Source of the DNA: Saprospiraceae bacterium
GTDB taxonomy: Bacteria; Bacteroidota; Bacteroidia; Chitinophagales; Saprospiraceae
Length of the DNA: 64,000 nucleotides
Reading direction: 5' to 3'
Assembly: GCA_020627705.1 (NCBI GenBank)
Contig: JAHDGJ010000004.1
Coordinates: 124,001-188,000 of the forward strand
Shown: positions 30,484-40,047 of the stretch, piece by piece
How positions within the stretch are numbered: position 1 is the first letter of the stretch
Layout: every line of letters begins with the position of its first letter
Program-made: the position numbers and the translations under genes
Notes under the pieces: model-generated
Told to the model about the DNA's origin: nothing
Seen by the model: only the letters and a program-made list of their open reading frames with translations
Database searches by the model: none

Positions 30484-30520
30484 ATATCATCTTTTAATTA
30501 TTAAATTTCGCTTACGCGAA

Positions 30521-30829
30521 TTATGTCAACTTAACTTGGATGTCTACTCCACTTGGAAGCTCAAGTTTAGACAATGCGTCTACCGTCTTAGGGGTAGGCG
30601 TAAATATCTCGATGAGCCTCTTATGCGTTCTTAACTGAAACTGCTCCCGAGATTTCTTATTTACGTGCGGTGAACGCAATACTGTAAATACTTCTTTCTC
30701 AGTAGGCAGCGGAATCGGCCCTGATATTACAGCGCCACTCTGTCTTACCGTTTTCACTATTTTTTCAGTAGACTTATCTACTAAATTGTGATCGTAAGAT
30801 CTGAGCTTGATTCTAATTTTCTGATTCAT
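30521..30829 (-). CDS. rpsJ: 30S ribosomal protein S10
   Basis: 102 residues. [20 protein letters not shown] and the conserved [28 protein letters not shown] region identify S10 (NusE), which also takes part in transcription antitermination. A TATCTTTGC box lies 40 nt upstream of the start, so the S10 group may have its own transcript. Confidence 0.98.
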   Translation of the reverse strand: MNQKIRIKLRSYDHNLVDKSTEKIVKTVRQSGAVISGPIPLPTEKEVFTVLRSPHVNKKSREQFQLRTHKRLIEIFTPTPKTVDALSKLELPSGVDIQVKLT

Positions 30830-30869
30830 ATCCTCTGTTAAAAAATATATTCTTCTTTCTAAAGAGCCG

Positions 30870-30877
30870 CAAAGATA
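30870..30877 (-). promoter_or_regulatory. -7 promoter box before rpsJ
   Basis: On the minus strand it reads TATCTTTG followed by C, an exact TAnnTTTG match, in the 74-nt gap between fusA and rpsJ. It would start an S10-spc transcript independent of the str operon. Confidence 0.55.
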
Positions 30878-30903
30878 GCAACTTTTAGATGATTAACAAC
30901 TAA

Positions 30904-33036
30904 TTAAGCGGTAACCTCGCCTTTTACTTTTTCAATAACTTCTTTTGCAACACCTTTAGGCGCCGGCGCAAAGTGAGAAAACTCCATAGTAGAACTAGCT
31001 CTACCTGATGTAATCGTTCTCAATTGCGTAACATAACCAAACATTTCTGCCAATGGAACTTCTGCAGTAATTGATACTGCCCCACCAGATTTTTGCTCTT
31101 GTCCTTTAGGCATTCCTCTTCTTCTGTTTAAATCACCTATCACAGAACCAGTGTATTCATCTGGCGTTACCACCTCTAACTTCATCATTGGCTCTAGCAA
31201 TACTGGACTACATTTTGAAGCCGCCGCTCTAAATCCTTCTTTTGCCGCTAATTCGAAGGCAATTGGCTTAGAATCCACCGCGTGTGTAGCTCCATCATAC
31301 AATCTCACCTTCATACTATCAATGCCATAACCAGCAAGCACCCCATTGTCCATCATCATCTTAAATCCTTTGATCACAGATGGAATAAATTCTTTCGGTA
31401 CAGAACCTCCAAAAATATCGTTTTTAAACTGAAGCTTTTCTTTTCCGCTTTTAAATTCATCCGAATCCAAAAACTCTTGATCCGCAGGCCCCAACTCGAA
31501 TTGAATTTGGGCAAAAAGACCAGATCCACCTGATTGCTTCTTTAATCGCTCCGTGTGATCAACCATTGAGGTTAATGCTTCTTTATATGTTACTTGTGGA
31601 GCACCTTGGTCGCACTCTACTTTAAACTCTCTTTTTAATCTGTCGATGATGATTTCTAGGTGAAGCTCACCCATACCGCTGATCACAGTTTGGTTGGTAT
31701 CCTCATCATATCTCACCTTGAATGTTGGATCTTCTTCAGCCAATTTAGCCAAAGCCATACCCAATTTATCAATATCCTTTTGTGTTTTTGGCTCGATGGC
31801 AACTCCAATCACAGGATCAGGGAAAACCATAGATTCTAATACAATAGGATGGTCTAAATCACTAAGTGTATCACCTGTTTTGATGTCCTTAAAACCAACA
31901 CCTGCGGCAATATCTCCAGCCTCTACTCTTTCAATAGGATTTTGCTTATTGGAGTGCATCTGGTATAACCTAGATATACGCTCTTTGTTGCCTGATCTTG
32001 TATTCAATATATATGAACCGGCATCTAAAGCCCCAGAATAAACTCTAAAGAAACAAAGTCTACCTACGTAAGGATCTGTTGCAATTTTGAAGGCCAAGGC
32101 AGCAAACGGCTCCTCTGTAGAAGGCTTTCTCGACACTTCTTCTTCCGTCTTTGGATTAGTACCCGTTACATCTTCAACATCCAAAGGCGAAGGCAAAAAC
32201 GCACATACCGCATCCAATACCGCTTGAACTCCTTTGTTTTTAAATGCTGAACCACACATCATTGGAACAAACTTGTTATCCAATACAGCACCTCTTACTG
32301 CATTTATCATTTCTTCTTCTGTGATCGTTGAAGGATCATCAAAGAATTTTTCCATTAATGTGTCATCGTATTCCGCAACCGCCTCCAACAATTTCTCTCT
32401 CCATTCTGCCACAGTGTCAACTAAATCTTCAGGAACTGGGATTTCTTCATAGGTCATCCCCATGTCGTGCTCATTCCACACAATGGCTTTACCAGTAATC
32501 AAATCAACCACACCTTTGAAGGTCTCCTCAGCTCCGATTGGAACTTGAAGAGGAATCGACTCTGATCCTAATTTTTCTTTTACATCATTGACCACTTCAA
32601 AGAAGTTGGCACCTGATCTATCCATCTTATTTACAAAACCAATCCTAGGTACATTATAGTTATCAGCTAATCTCCAGTTAGTCTCAGACTGAGGCTCAAC
32701 ACCAGAAACTGCACAAAATAAAAATACCAAACCATCAAGAACCCTTAATGATCTGTTTACCTCAACAGTAAAATCCACGTGACCTGGAGTATCAATAATG
32801 TTCATCGGAAATTTTTGACCTTTCCAATTCCATTCTGTTTTGGTCGCAGCTGAAGTAATTGTAATACCTCTCTCTTGCTCCTGCTCCATCCAGTCCATAG
32901 TAGCGGCACCATCATGCACCTCTCCAATTTTGTGACTCATACCCGTGTAATATAATACACGTTCAGTAGTCGTAGTCTTCCCTGCATCAATGTGCGCAGC
33001 GATACCAATATTTCTCGTAAATTTTAAATCCGCCAT
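30904..33036 (-). CDS. fusA: Elongation factor G
   Basis: 710 residues, full length. The GTPase motifs are clear: [20 protein letters not shown] (P-loop), [19 protein letters not shown] (G3) and [16 protein letters not shown] (G4). Domains II-V follow, with the translocation domain IV near [20 protein letters not shown]. It drives ribosomal translocation with GTP. It lies between rpsG and rpsJ with no tuf gene after it. Confidence 0.98.
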   Translation of the reverse strand: MADLKFTRNIGIAAHIDAGKTTTTERVLYYTGMSHKIGEVHDGAATMDWMEQEQERGITITSAATKTEWNWKGQKFPMNIIDTPGHVDFTVEVNRSLRVLDGLVFLFCAVSGVEPQSETNWRLADNYNVPRIGFVNKMDRSGANFFEVVNDVKEKLGSESIPLQVPIGAEETFKGVVDLITGKAIVWNEHDMGMTYEEIPVPEDLVDTVAEWREKLLEAVAEYDDTLMEKFFDDPSTITEEEMINAVRGAVLDNKFVPMMCGSAFKNKGVQAVLDAVCAFLPSPLDVEDVTGTNPKTEEEVSRKPSTEEPFAALAFKIATDPYVGRLCFFRVYSGALDAGSYILNTRSGNKERISRLYQMHSNKQNPIERVEAGDIAAGVGFKDIKTGDTLSDLDHPIVLESMVFPDPVIGVAIEPKTQKDIDKLGMALAKLAEEDPTFKVRYDEDTNQTVISGMGELHLEIIIDRLKREFKVECDQGAPQVTYKEALTSMVDHTERLKKQSGGSGLFAQIQFELGPADQEFLDSDEFKSGKEKLQFKNDIFGGSVPKEFIPSVIKGFKMMMDNGVLAGYGIDSMKVRLYDGATHAVDSKPIAFELAAKEGFRAAASKCSPVLLEPMMKLEVVTPDEYTGSVIGDLNRRRGMPKGQEQKSGGAVSITAEVPLAEMFGYVTQLRTITSGRASSTMEFSHFAPAPKGVAKEVIEKVKGEVTA

Positions 33037-33081
33037 CGGTGGTTTGTTTAAAATGTTTTAATTCCTGTTATTTATTAATTC

Positions 33082-33549
33082 TTAAACTCTAAAGTGTGCG
33101 AAAGCCCTGTTTGACTCTGCCATTTTGTGCGTGTCTTCCTTTTTCTTAACAGCAGCTCCTTCTCCTTTACTCGCCGCAATAATTTCTGCTGCTAATTTTT
33201 CGGCCATTCCTTTACCTGAACGCAATTTTGAATACTTAATCAACCATTTCATCCCTAAAGAAACCTTTCTAGCAGCTCTTAATTCCACTGGAATTTGGAA
33301 AGTAGCCCCACCAATTCTTTTTGATCTCACTTCTACTTGAGGAGTAATGTTTGCCAACGCCTTTTTCCATGTGTCATGTGGATCTTCTTCTCCCTTTGAC
33401 TTCATGATTTCTACTGCATCATAGAATATGTTGAATGCCGTAGACTTTTTACCATCTAGCATTAGGTTGTTTACAAACTGAGTAACCACAACATCATTGA
33501 ATTGTGGATCTGGCTGAATGATTCTTTTTTTAGGTTTTCTTTTCCTCAT
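33082..33549 (-). CDS. rpsG: 30S ribosomal protein S7
   Basis: 155 residues. [20 protein letters not shown], then [20 protein letters not shown] and the C-terminal [19 protein letters not shown] identify S7, the primary organiser of the 30S head. It lies 22 nt after rpsL. Confidence 0.98.
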   Translation of the reverse strand: MRKRKPKKRIIQPDPQFNDVVVTQFVNNLMLDGKKSTAFNIFYDAVEIMKSKGEEDPHDTWKKALANITPQVEVRSKRIGGATFQIPVELRAARKVSLGMKWLIKYSKLRSGKGMAEKLAAEIIAASKGEGAAVKKKEDTHKMAESNRAFAHFRV

Positions 33550-33571
33550 GATCGATTAACGATTAGATGAT

Positions 33572-33946
33572 TTATTTTTTAGGAGCTTTCGTTCCATATT
33601 TTGATCTAGATTGAAGTCTATCAGTTACACCAGCTGTATCCAATGCTCCTCTTACGATAGTGTATCGCACACCAGGTAAATCCTTAACTCTTCCTCCTCT
33701 AATTAGTACAATCGAGTGCTCTTGCAGATTGTGGCCTTCCCCTGGGATATAACAAATAACCTCTAGCCCATTGGTTAACCTAACTTTGGCAACTTTACGA
33801 AGTGCTGAGTTTGGTTTCTTTGGCGTGGTAGTATACACTCTGGTGCACACCCCTCTTTTCTGAGGAGATGAATCCAAAGCTCGTGATTTGCTCTTTTGAA
33901 CAATTTTCTTTCTACCTTTTCTTACTAGTTGGTTTATAGTAGGCAT
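33572..33946 (-). CDS. rpsL: 30S ribosomal protein S12
   Basis: 124 residues. [20 protein letters not shown] and the decoding-site segment [20 protein letters not shown] plus [15 protein letters not shown] are typical. Both loops contain the Lys residues usual in streptomycin-sensitive strains (KPNSALRK, and HNLQEHS in place of the second). It is the first gene of the ribosomal cluster. Confidence 0.98.
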   Translation of the reverse strand: MPTINQLVRKGRKKIVQKSKSRALDSSPQKRGVCTRVYTTTPKKPNSALRKVAKVRLTNGLEVICYIPGEGHNLQEHSIVLIRGGRVKDLPGVRYTIVRGALDTAGVTDRLQSRSKYGTKAPKK

Positions 33947-33996
33947 ATTACTTTTCTACATTTATTATAGTTACTCTAGGACATAAAAATCCTACC

Positions 33997-34022
33997 CTTC
34001 CGAAAAAGGAAGTGCAAAGGTA
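33997..34022 (-). promoter_or_regulatory. Promoter box and leader hairpin of the rpsL-led cluster
   Basis: On the minus strand 34022-34015 reads TACCTTTG followed by C, an exact TAnnTTTG match. A 5-bp stem (CTTCC/GGAAG, 33997-34012) comes right after it, and about 70 nt separate the box from the rpsL ATG. Confidence 0.6.
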
Positions 34023-34159
34023 TACTTTATTAGTGGATAAATCTATATGTATTGGCAGATTTTTTTTGAAACCTTTGTTCTAACATATTAGATCCAAAAC
34101 ACCTTTTAGCATTCGGTATATTGTCGCCTTCATTCGGTCATCCAGTAAATAAAAATCCA

Positions 34160-34407
34160 TTGAACACTAAGCTCTTGCTAGCCCTAGTAACGATTTGCCT
34201 TTGTTTCAATTCTTGCACTAACAATTCGAACACTCAAAGTAAAAAGAAAGACGACAGAGGGAAGTCTATTACGAAAGACTCCCCTTATTTTCATCTCAAG
34301 TATATTGCGGATGAAATCAGGTCGGAATCAAAAAACTCACCGAACTGGGGCTTTTCGAATGGCAAGATGAGTATCAGGAGAACCTAATCAAGATGAACTG
34401 GTTTTAA
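34160..34407 (+). pseudogene. Small lipoprotein gene, probably frameshifted
   Basis: From a TTG at 34160 the frame reads MNTKLLLALVTICLCFNSC (TTG as Met), a convincing lipoprotein signal peptide, followed by K/D-rich sequence and YFHLKYIADEI. It then ends in unconvincing residues at 34387. A second frame, shifted by one base, continues from about 34315 with KKLTELGLFEWQDEYQENLI to a stop at 34407. Joining the two gives a protein of about 80 residues. Either a real indel or a sequencing error near 34310-34325 would explain it. There is no ATG start. The family is not recognised. Confidence 0.4.
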
Positions 34408-34444
34408 TTGAATAGAACTATATTCATTCTTTAATGCTAGAAAA

Positions 34445-34915
34445 ATGTCATTACCAATAAAGATTTTGTTTTGTATTGTAATATGTGTAGCCCTAGGATC
34501 TCTTTCTGGAGTTGTAGCCGGAAATACAACGGGAATCTGGTATCAAGCTTTAAATAAACCTTGGTTCCAACCGCCCTCATGGGTTTTCGCTCCAGCGTGG
34601 ACTTTATTATATACAATGATCGGCGCAGCCTATGGTTTGATATGGCATCATCACGAAGAATTTAAAAATGCTGGAAAGGCAATAAGCCTTTTTGTTATTC
34701 AATTGGTCTTGAATTTGCTCTGGACACCTATATTTTTTAGAATGGAAAATCCAATCCTAGCGCTGGTGGTAATTGCCGTGCTTTGGATATTTATTGTTTG
34801 GACGATACGAGCTTTCAGCTTGCATTCCAAACGGGCTGCTTACCTATTAATCCCTTACCTTCTCTGGGTGACTTTTGCCACGGTATTAAACGGGAGTATT
34901 GTTTTGTTGAATTAG
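34445..34915 (+). CDS. tspO: TspO/MBR family protein
   Basis: 156 residues with five transmembrane segments, the TspO fold. Conserved positions include WYQALNKPWFQPPSWVFAPA WTLLYTMIGAAYG and the LNLLWTPIFF helix with Trp/Pro. TspO proteins bind tetrapyrroles and related ligands in the membrane. It is a single plus-strand gene convergent with the PL6 lyase gene, 29 nt apart. Confidence 0.93.
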   Translation: MSLPIKILFCIVICVALGSLSGVVAGNTTGIWYQALNKPWFQPPSWVFAPAWTLLYTMIGAAYGLIWHHHEEFKNAGKAISLFVIQLVLNLLWTPIFFRMENPILALVVIAVLWIFIVWTIRAFSLHSKRAAYLLIPYLLWVTFATVLNGSIVLLN

Positions 34916-34944
34916 CAAAATGTGGAGCGAAAAAGAAATCGCAA

Positions 34945-36876
34945 CTATTTTTTCAAAATCTTTTGACTGAACTCATGAGTAATCTCTCCCTTTGAGTCGA
35001 GGCACTGTAAGTTTAAGAAATAAGTTCCAGGTAAAATTTCTTCTAAATCTATTTCTAAACTGCCATCTGAGGAGCTATATGCCTTGGAATGTGCTACCCT
35101 TCCATCTGATGAAATCAAATCAATCAGAACTCTTCGAACTGAAGTTGGCAAGCCCCTTATTTGCAACGAATTAAACGTTGGATTAGGGAATAGATACATA
35201 GCCTCTAAAGAATTTTCTTCATTACTCAATACACCAGGATCTTGATAGACAATTATACTGAGAGACTGATTTACGGCTTCTACAGTTATAAGACCTGATC
35301 GACTGACAATTTCTTCATTGGGCTCTACAGTGATCACAAGTTGATCATCCCCAGTGCCCATTAAAAGATCTATTGATATCCAGTCCTCGTTGCTTTGCAC
35401 TGTCCATTCAAGATTACTCGATATCTTAACCACCCGTGTATCTCCTTCTTTGACTATATATAATTGGCTTGCATTTGCTGTCAAATAATCAACAAGATTG
35501 TCAAACAAATATGACGGACCAGTATTCATCTCCGTCGCATGTGGTTGTACATCAACTGATGAGGAAAATTCAGAAGCTCCAATTGCTTTTTCATTACTTC
35601 CCAAAGGTCTTGGTATTTTCATGAGGTCTAAGGATATCTCATGATCATAATCCATACCTGGATATAGAGGGATTGCAGGAAAACCTCCAGCTGACATTTC
35701 AATTACAGGGCTGTTTTCATCAGGCTGAAAAAATCCATCTGCGTTTTCTACGATAAGTGGATCAATTTCTGATATTCCTGTTGTTGGCAAGTCGATGCCG
35801 AGTGGGCCAAACGAATAGTTGTTTATAAAGTTCTCGTTTCCTGTTTCCTCACTCATTAATTCATCCATTGGGTTTGCAAAAACGTTGTTTGCAATAAACA
35901 CATTGGTTGGTGGATAGTCTCCCACCCCTCCAAGTCTTAACTCCTTAGAATTTATAACGGTATTATGATAGATGTGTACGCTATCTAAAGGATCTACGGG
36001 GTCATTCATTAACCAAATGGCTCTGCCATCTAAGCCTTCAAAATAATTGTTAAAAATGAAATGATGGGAGCCTTCTCTAATTCGAATTCCTCCCCTATTG
36101 TTAATAAAAAAATTGCCATAAACCATACCCTCATCGCCATGCCGTAAGACAAGTTCGGACAAAGGGTTGTTTTCAAAGGTGTTGTATCGATATACGTTTT
36201 GTCTTGCCTTATGCGAGATTATTTCACCATCCCCGTTACACCTAGTAAAATAACAATACTCAACCAAAGTGCGGCTATCAAGATGCCCTTGCGTACTAAC
36301 TCCAATGCGTATGGGTTCTATACCCATATCCGCTCCAATTCCATCAAAATTTTTAAACGAACAACGCTGGATTTTATGATATCCAGGTTCGTTATCTACT
36401 AAAATGGAAAGTATATTTTTATCATCAAGGTTTAAGCGGTTTTCAAAATTACATTGCCTAATTGTGGTTCTTTTAGAATCTTCATCAATCACTAAATACT
36501 TAAAGCACGTATAGTTTTGAATATTTATTTGAGCAATCAGGACATCACTTCCATATACCCTGAGAACATCCAAATTAGCAATGGCGCCGCCTATGTACTG
36601 AAAACCTGAAAAAGTAATATTACTGGCATTAATCACCGACCTTGAAGCGCCAGAAAATAAAACGGTTCCATGTGGCAGAGCTGTAATTATAAGTCCGTCT
36701 TTATCAATATCCATGCGGGTATCCATATATGTCCCAGGTGCCCAAACAATACTATCTCCGTAACTGGCAGCTTCTTGGGCAGCATCGAACTCTCCCTTCG
36801 AAGAAACATCAAAACGTGCCTGACCACAAAGCGGAATACTAAAAAACAACGGCAATAAAAGCGACAGTAGTTTCAT
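34945..36876 (-). CDS. Alginate lyase, polysaccharide lyase family 6 (PL6), secreted by T9SS
   Basis: 643 residues. Signal peptide 1-19 (MKLLSLLLPLFFSIPLCGQ). Residues about 25-400 form the right-handed beta-helix of PL6. Expected catalytic and calcium residues are visible: GDGEIISHK with Glu218 and Lys223, and LVLRHGDEG with Arg245. Residues about 440-555 include a BACON-like beta domain (VKISSNLEWTVQSNEDWISI). The last 75 residues are a T9SS sorting domain (MYLFPNPTFNSLQIRGLP and a C-terminal KKILKK-like basic end). PL6 enzymes cleave alginate by beta-elimination. It probably shares a transcript with the PL7 gene, 94 nt upstream. Confidence 0.9.
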   Translation of the reverse strand: MKLLSLLLPLFFSIPLCGQARFDVSSKGEFDAAQEAASYGDSIVWAPGTYMDTRMDIDKDGLIITALPHGTVLFSGASRSVINASNITFSGFQYIGGAIANLDVLRVYGSDVLIAQINIQNYTCFKYLVIDEDSKRTTIRQCNFENRLNLDDKNILSILVDNEPGYHKIQRCSFKNFDGIGADMGIEPIRIGVSTQGHLDSRTLVEYCYFTRCNGDGEIISHKARQNVYRYNTFENNPLSELVLRHGDEGMVYGNFFINNRGGIRIREGSHHFIFNNYFEGLDGRAIWLMNDPVDPLDSVHIYHNTVINSKELRLGGVGDYPPTNVFIANNVFANPMDELMSEETGNENFINNYSFGPLGIDLPTTGISEIDPLIVENADGFFQPDENSPVIEMSAGGFPAIPLYPGMDYDHEISLDLMKIPRPLGSNEKAIGASEFSSSVDVQPHATEMNTGPSYLFDNLVDYLTANASQLYIVKEGDTRVVKISSNLEWTVQSNEDWISIDLLMGTGDDQLVITVEPNEEIVSRSGLITVEAVNQSLSIIVYQDPGVLSNEENSLEAMYLFPNPTFNSLQIRGLPTSVRRVLIDLISSDGRVAHSKAYSSSDGSLEIDLEEILPGTYFLNLQCLDSKGEITHEFSQKILKK

Positions 36877-36970
36877 CGGATTAGCATAATCTTAAAAAAT
36901 TAAACAGTAACTACGATGTTATCGACAAACGAATCATCATATCTATTTACCCTGAATCACATGTATATGA

Positions 36971-39793
36971 TTAATGCTTTATCAACTTTCGTGAAAGTTG
37001 TTTATTCTTATTTTCTAATCGGACCAAAAACATTCCTGAATGTAGACTGCTTACATCAATGGTACGTGTATTATCAATCAAACCATGTAATACCATTCTT
37101 CCAGATTGGTCAAAAATAGAAACCCTATCAAATGGTTCGTCGCCTTTGATTTGAATAATGGAAGTGGCCGGATTTGGAGACAGAATTAAATTACCAAGAT
37201 CTACATCATTTACATTTGAAAAAATCTGCTCTCCTTCCCCAAATACTTTAAACTCCGTTAGACTTACCCATTGACCATCATAGACTTCTGCGCCCGAAAC
37301 TGTTATTCTTACAAACCTAGCTTCAATGCTGTCTAAATCATTGACAATTGGCGCTAAGGCAGTACCAGGTATTTTATTAATGGATCGATCAACAATAGTA
37401 GTGAAAGGTCCATCCTTTTCCATAGCGCCTTCGATTATGAATTTATAGGCACGGTCCTCATAACACGTTACTTCCGTCTGAGTAATCTTAATAAAGCCTA
37501 ACAAATCTATCGTTGCTGATTGAGGAAATTCATTTACTGACCACCTAGAAACAGGATCATCATCGACTAAATTATCTGGAACATTAGGACCATCAGGAGT
37601 TCCAGTTCCTTGCGCCGGCCCTCCTAATGCCCAGTTGGTCTCATTAGAAGGAGTAAGAACTTTTATTTCTTTTGAATCCACAAAATCGCCATCAATCGTA
37701 GTCACAGTAACAAGCACTACACCTTCGGATACTGCATTTAAAACGCCACTATTTGATACTGTGGCAATGTTGGTGTCCGAGGATTGAAATACTACATTTT
37801 GATTTGTCGCATCGAACGGAGTTATGATAGCTTCTAACTGGATATTAGAGGCCTCAACTGCCAATGGCCCACCCAAATCGACCAACTCCACAACGGTAAC
37901 TAAAACAGGAACCTGCACTGTAATTTTGGTGCTCAGCGAAGTCTTTGATCCTCCTTCATTATCCGTTGCTTTTGCAGTTAAGGTATATTCTCCCTCCTGG
38001 ACTCCAGGCCAGGTAAAACTATACGGTGCTGTGGTATCTTCTCCTAATTTATTTATACCGCCTTCAAAAAATTCGACCTTCGCAACAGAACCATCAGAAT
38101 CAATCGCATCAACCTCAATTGTAATATCGCTACCTGGTAAAAAATTATCTCCATTGGCTGGAGAAGATATTTCGACGGAAGGAAAATAATTTTGTGGCGA
38201 TCCATCTTGTTCGAAAAGCTCATCAAAATGCGCCGTGGCTTCCCCACTATCTTGGAGATAAACTCCTGCTTTCCAATAGCTGGGCCATATCCAGTATGAA
38301 ACATCCATGTTTACCTTTTCCTCCCCTTCAAAATCAATAATCATATTACCATCAACTAATCGTATGTCGCAATTAAAATAGCCTCCAGGGTCTTCACCTA
38401 GATCGACATGCATGGTATTGGAACCACCATCATCAGTTTTAATAGCCGCCCAAATATGATTTATTGGGTCTTTGGTCTTATGTTTATAAATTCTCAACAA
38501 GGGTTTATTTGGTCCAGGCCCAGCATTAGCATCATCATGAATTTGCATAACTGTTACCTGATCACAAGATTGTTCTACAATATCTAATCTTCCATGCAAT
38601 GATCTATTTGCATCGTTCAAATTCCAATTTACCTCATTGCGCAATTCTGTCCTTCTACTATCTCCAGATTGATTAAATCGCACTTTATCACCATCTACAA
38701 CATAGAAATATTGCGGATGCGTATATCCTTGATTTAATACATCTTTTGCAGCTAATGTTGAACTGGTTGGTGCTTGAAGTTTACAGTCCGCTAGAAAGGG
38801 TTGAAATCTTGGAATATCAGATGGTGCAATATACTCGGTTGGAGGGGTCGGCGCAAAGTGCTCGACATCTAAGGCATAAAAAGAAACCTGTGCGTATTCT
38901 CCCGGATCACCTGCATTGTTTTGATTATAATTTCCTGCCTTGAAATACATCCAGTCGTTTGCAAAACCACTGTCGGTCATATCTATTTCTTCTACTACAT
39001 CTGGCTTCCCATCTCTCGAAATAGTTACTGTGAGTGTATTCCCAATAACTTTTATTTCGTAACTAAATCTTTCTCCTAAGGCAATACCATCTTCAGGATC
39101 AGGAGCACCATCATCTCTACTACCTATCATGTTGTACCATTGTTCAGGGCCTGTGGTCGGCTCATGGGCAAAATATATGGATCCTTTTGTGTTTGTTGGT
39201 AGTTTGCGATAATACAATCTGATAGGTTCGTCATCCGATGCATGGATTTGTCCAACAATTGTTCTTCCAACTTTTCGAAATTCATCTGAAGTCAAAGACA
39301 CGTGGTCAACAGATACCGTCGCCGTCATAATGCCATCAACACCACCAGCTGCTTCTTGATTTTCCATGGTGGATGAAGAAAACACCCAATTGTTTTTATT
39401 GATGCCCTGAGTGCTAATGCTGTTATCCCCTCTGCGAATCATTTCTCTAAGCTCAGATCTTGGATAGGTACTTCCTGAGGTAGTACTTCCGTTGTTTGGA
39501 CACCAAAAAACCATGGCGCCACTTACTGGGTCAGTATAGAAATCTGTATCGTTGGAGTACCCACTTGTCAATGCATCTTCATCTCTTTCGGTACCGTTTG
39601 GTCGCTGTAATTTCCAATAGGAAAGATCAAAATTTTCTCCAGGAGGAAGATTAGGGTCTAAATCTTGTGAACTAACTGGAGTACCTAATGCATGTATAAA
39701 AAACAAAAGCACAAGGCATCGAAAGGAAGATGGCAAATGCGTGAATACAGTTAGATTTAACTTTTGTAAAGACAAACGAAAGGACAGATTCAT
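36971..39793 (-). CDS. Multidomain alginate lyase: two PL7-type domains, Ig-like, Big_2, F5/8-type C and T9SS tail
   Basis: 940 residues from the ATG at 39793; a TTG at 39826 also keeps the frame but puts extra residues before the signal peptide. Domain 1 (about 50-315) is PL7 with all motifs: PRSELREM (Arg112), VGQIH (Gln182, His184) and YFKAGNYNQN (Tyr289). Domain 2 (about 330-530) is a second PL7-type fold with RRTELRNEV, MQIHDD and YWKAGVYLQ (Tyr512). Then come an Ig-like domain (537-628), a Big_2 domain (635-712), an F5/8-type C (CBM32-like) domain (718-852) and a T9SS sorting domain (868-940). It is predicted to be secreted and to degrade alginate. An operator-like palindrome lies 56 nt upstream. 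Confidence 0.88.
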   Translation of the reverse strand: MNLSFRLSLQKLNLTVFTHLPSSFRCLVLLFFIHALGTPVSSQDLDPNLPPGENFDLSYWKLQRPNGTERDEDALTSGYSNDTDFYTDPVSGAMVFWCPNNGSTTSGSTYPRSELREMIRRGDNSISTQGINKNNWVFSSSTMENQEAAGGVDGIMTATVSVDHVSLTSDEFRKVGRTIVGQIHASDDEPIRLYYRKLPTNTKGSIYFAHEPTTGPEQWYNMIGSRDDGAPDPEDGIALGERFSYEIKVIGNTLTVTISRDGKPDVVEEIDMTDSGFANDWMYFKAGNYNQNNAGDPGEYAQVSFYALDVEHFAPTPPTEYIAPSDIPRFQPFLADCKLQAPTSSTLAAKDVLNQGYTHPQYFYVVDGDKVRFNQSGDSRRTELRNEVNWNLNDANRSLHGRLDIVEQSCDQVTVMQIHDDANAGPGPNKPLLRIYKHKTKDPINHIWAAIKTDDGGSNTMHVDLGEDPGGYFNCDIRLVDGNMIIDFEGEEKVNMDVSYWIWPSYWKAGVYLQDSGEATAHFDELFEQDGSPQNYFPSVEISSPANGDNFLPGSDITIEVDAIDSDGSVAKVEFFEGGINKLGEDTTAPYSFTWPGVQEGEYTLTAKATDNEGGSKTSLSTKITVQVPVLVTVVELVDLGGPLAVEASNIQLEAIITPFDATNQNVVFQSSDTNIATVSNSGVLNAVSEGVVLVTVTTIDGDFVDSKEIKVLTPSNETNWALGGPAQGTGTPDGPNVPDNLVDDDPVSRWSVNEFPQSATIDLLGFIKITQTEVTCYEDRAYKFIIEGAMEKDGPFTTIVDRSINKIPGTALAPIVNDLDSIEARFVRITVSGAEVYDGQWVSLTEFKVFGEGEQIFSNVNDVDLGNLILSPNPATSIIQIKGDEPFDRVSIFDQSGRMVLHGLIDNTRTIDVSSLHSGMFLVRLENKNKQLSRKLIKH

Positions 39794-39848
39794 AACTAGA
39801 TATTTTAATAGAGGCTTTATAATCAAGTTCCTCTTTTCTCTTTTTAAA

Positions 39849-39862
39849 ATTGGTTAACCAAT
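39849..39862. promoter_or_regulatory. Candidate operator, single site, before the PL7 gene
   Basis: ATTGGTTAACCAAT is a perfect 14-bp palindrome and matches the shared WTTGGTNNACCAAW motif of the locus. It lies 56 nt before the PL7 start. Confidence 0.7.
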
Positions 39863-39989
39863 TTCTGAAAATTACAAAATTTAATAGTGAATTACCTCTT
39901 TCTAACCAACAAATCAGGTATTTCAAAAGACATTCTTAAACTAAATAATAAGTGACTACTTCTCGTTTAGCCTTTGCCTTGAAAATAAA

Positions 39990-40020
39990 GAGAGTCTTCC
40001 ATTTAACACGGAAGACTCTC
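39990..40020 (-). terminator. Terminator after susD (first pair)
   Basis: A perfect 11-bp stem (39990-40000 with 40010-40020) and a 9-nt loop, 28 nt after the susD stop, separate susCD from the PL7-PL6 unit. Confidence 0.85.
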
Positions 40021-40047
40021 TTGAAATTTTATCCATTTTTGGCTCAA

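Noticed and set aside
33772-33785. A TTGGTTAACC match to the operator motif
   Set aside because: It lies inside the rpsL coding region, has an imperfect second half-site and encodes conserved S12 residues, so it is chance.
15840-33946. A missing adk or tuf gene in the ribosomal cluster
   Set aside because: Their absence from secY-map and after fusA is common in Bacteroidota and not evidence of deletion.
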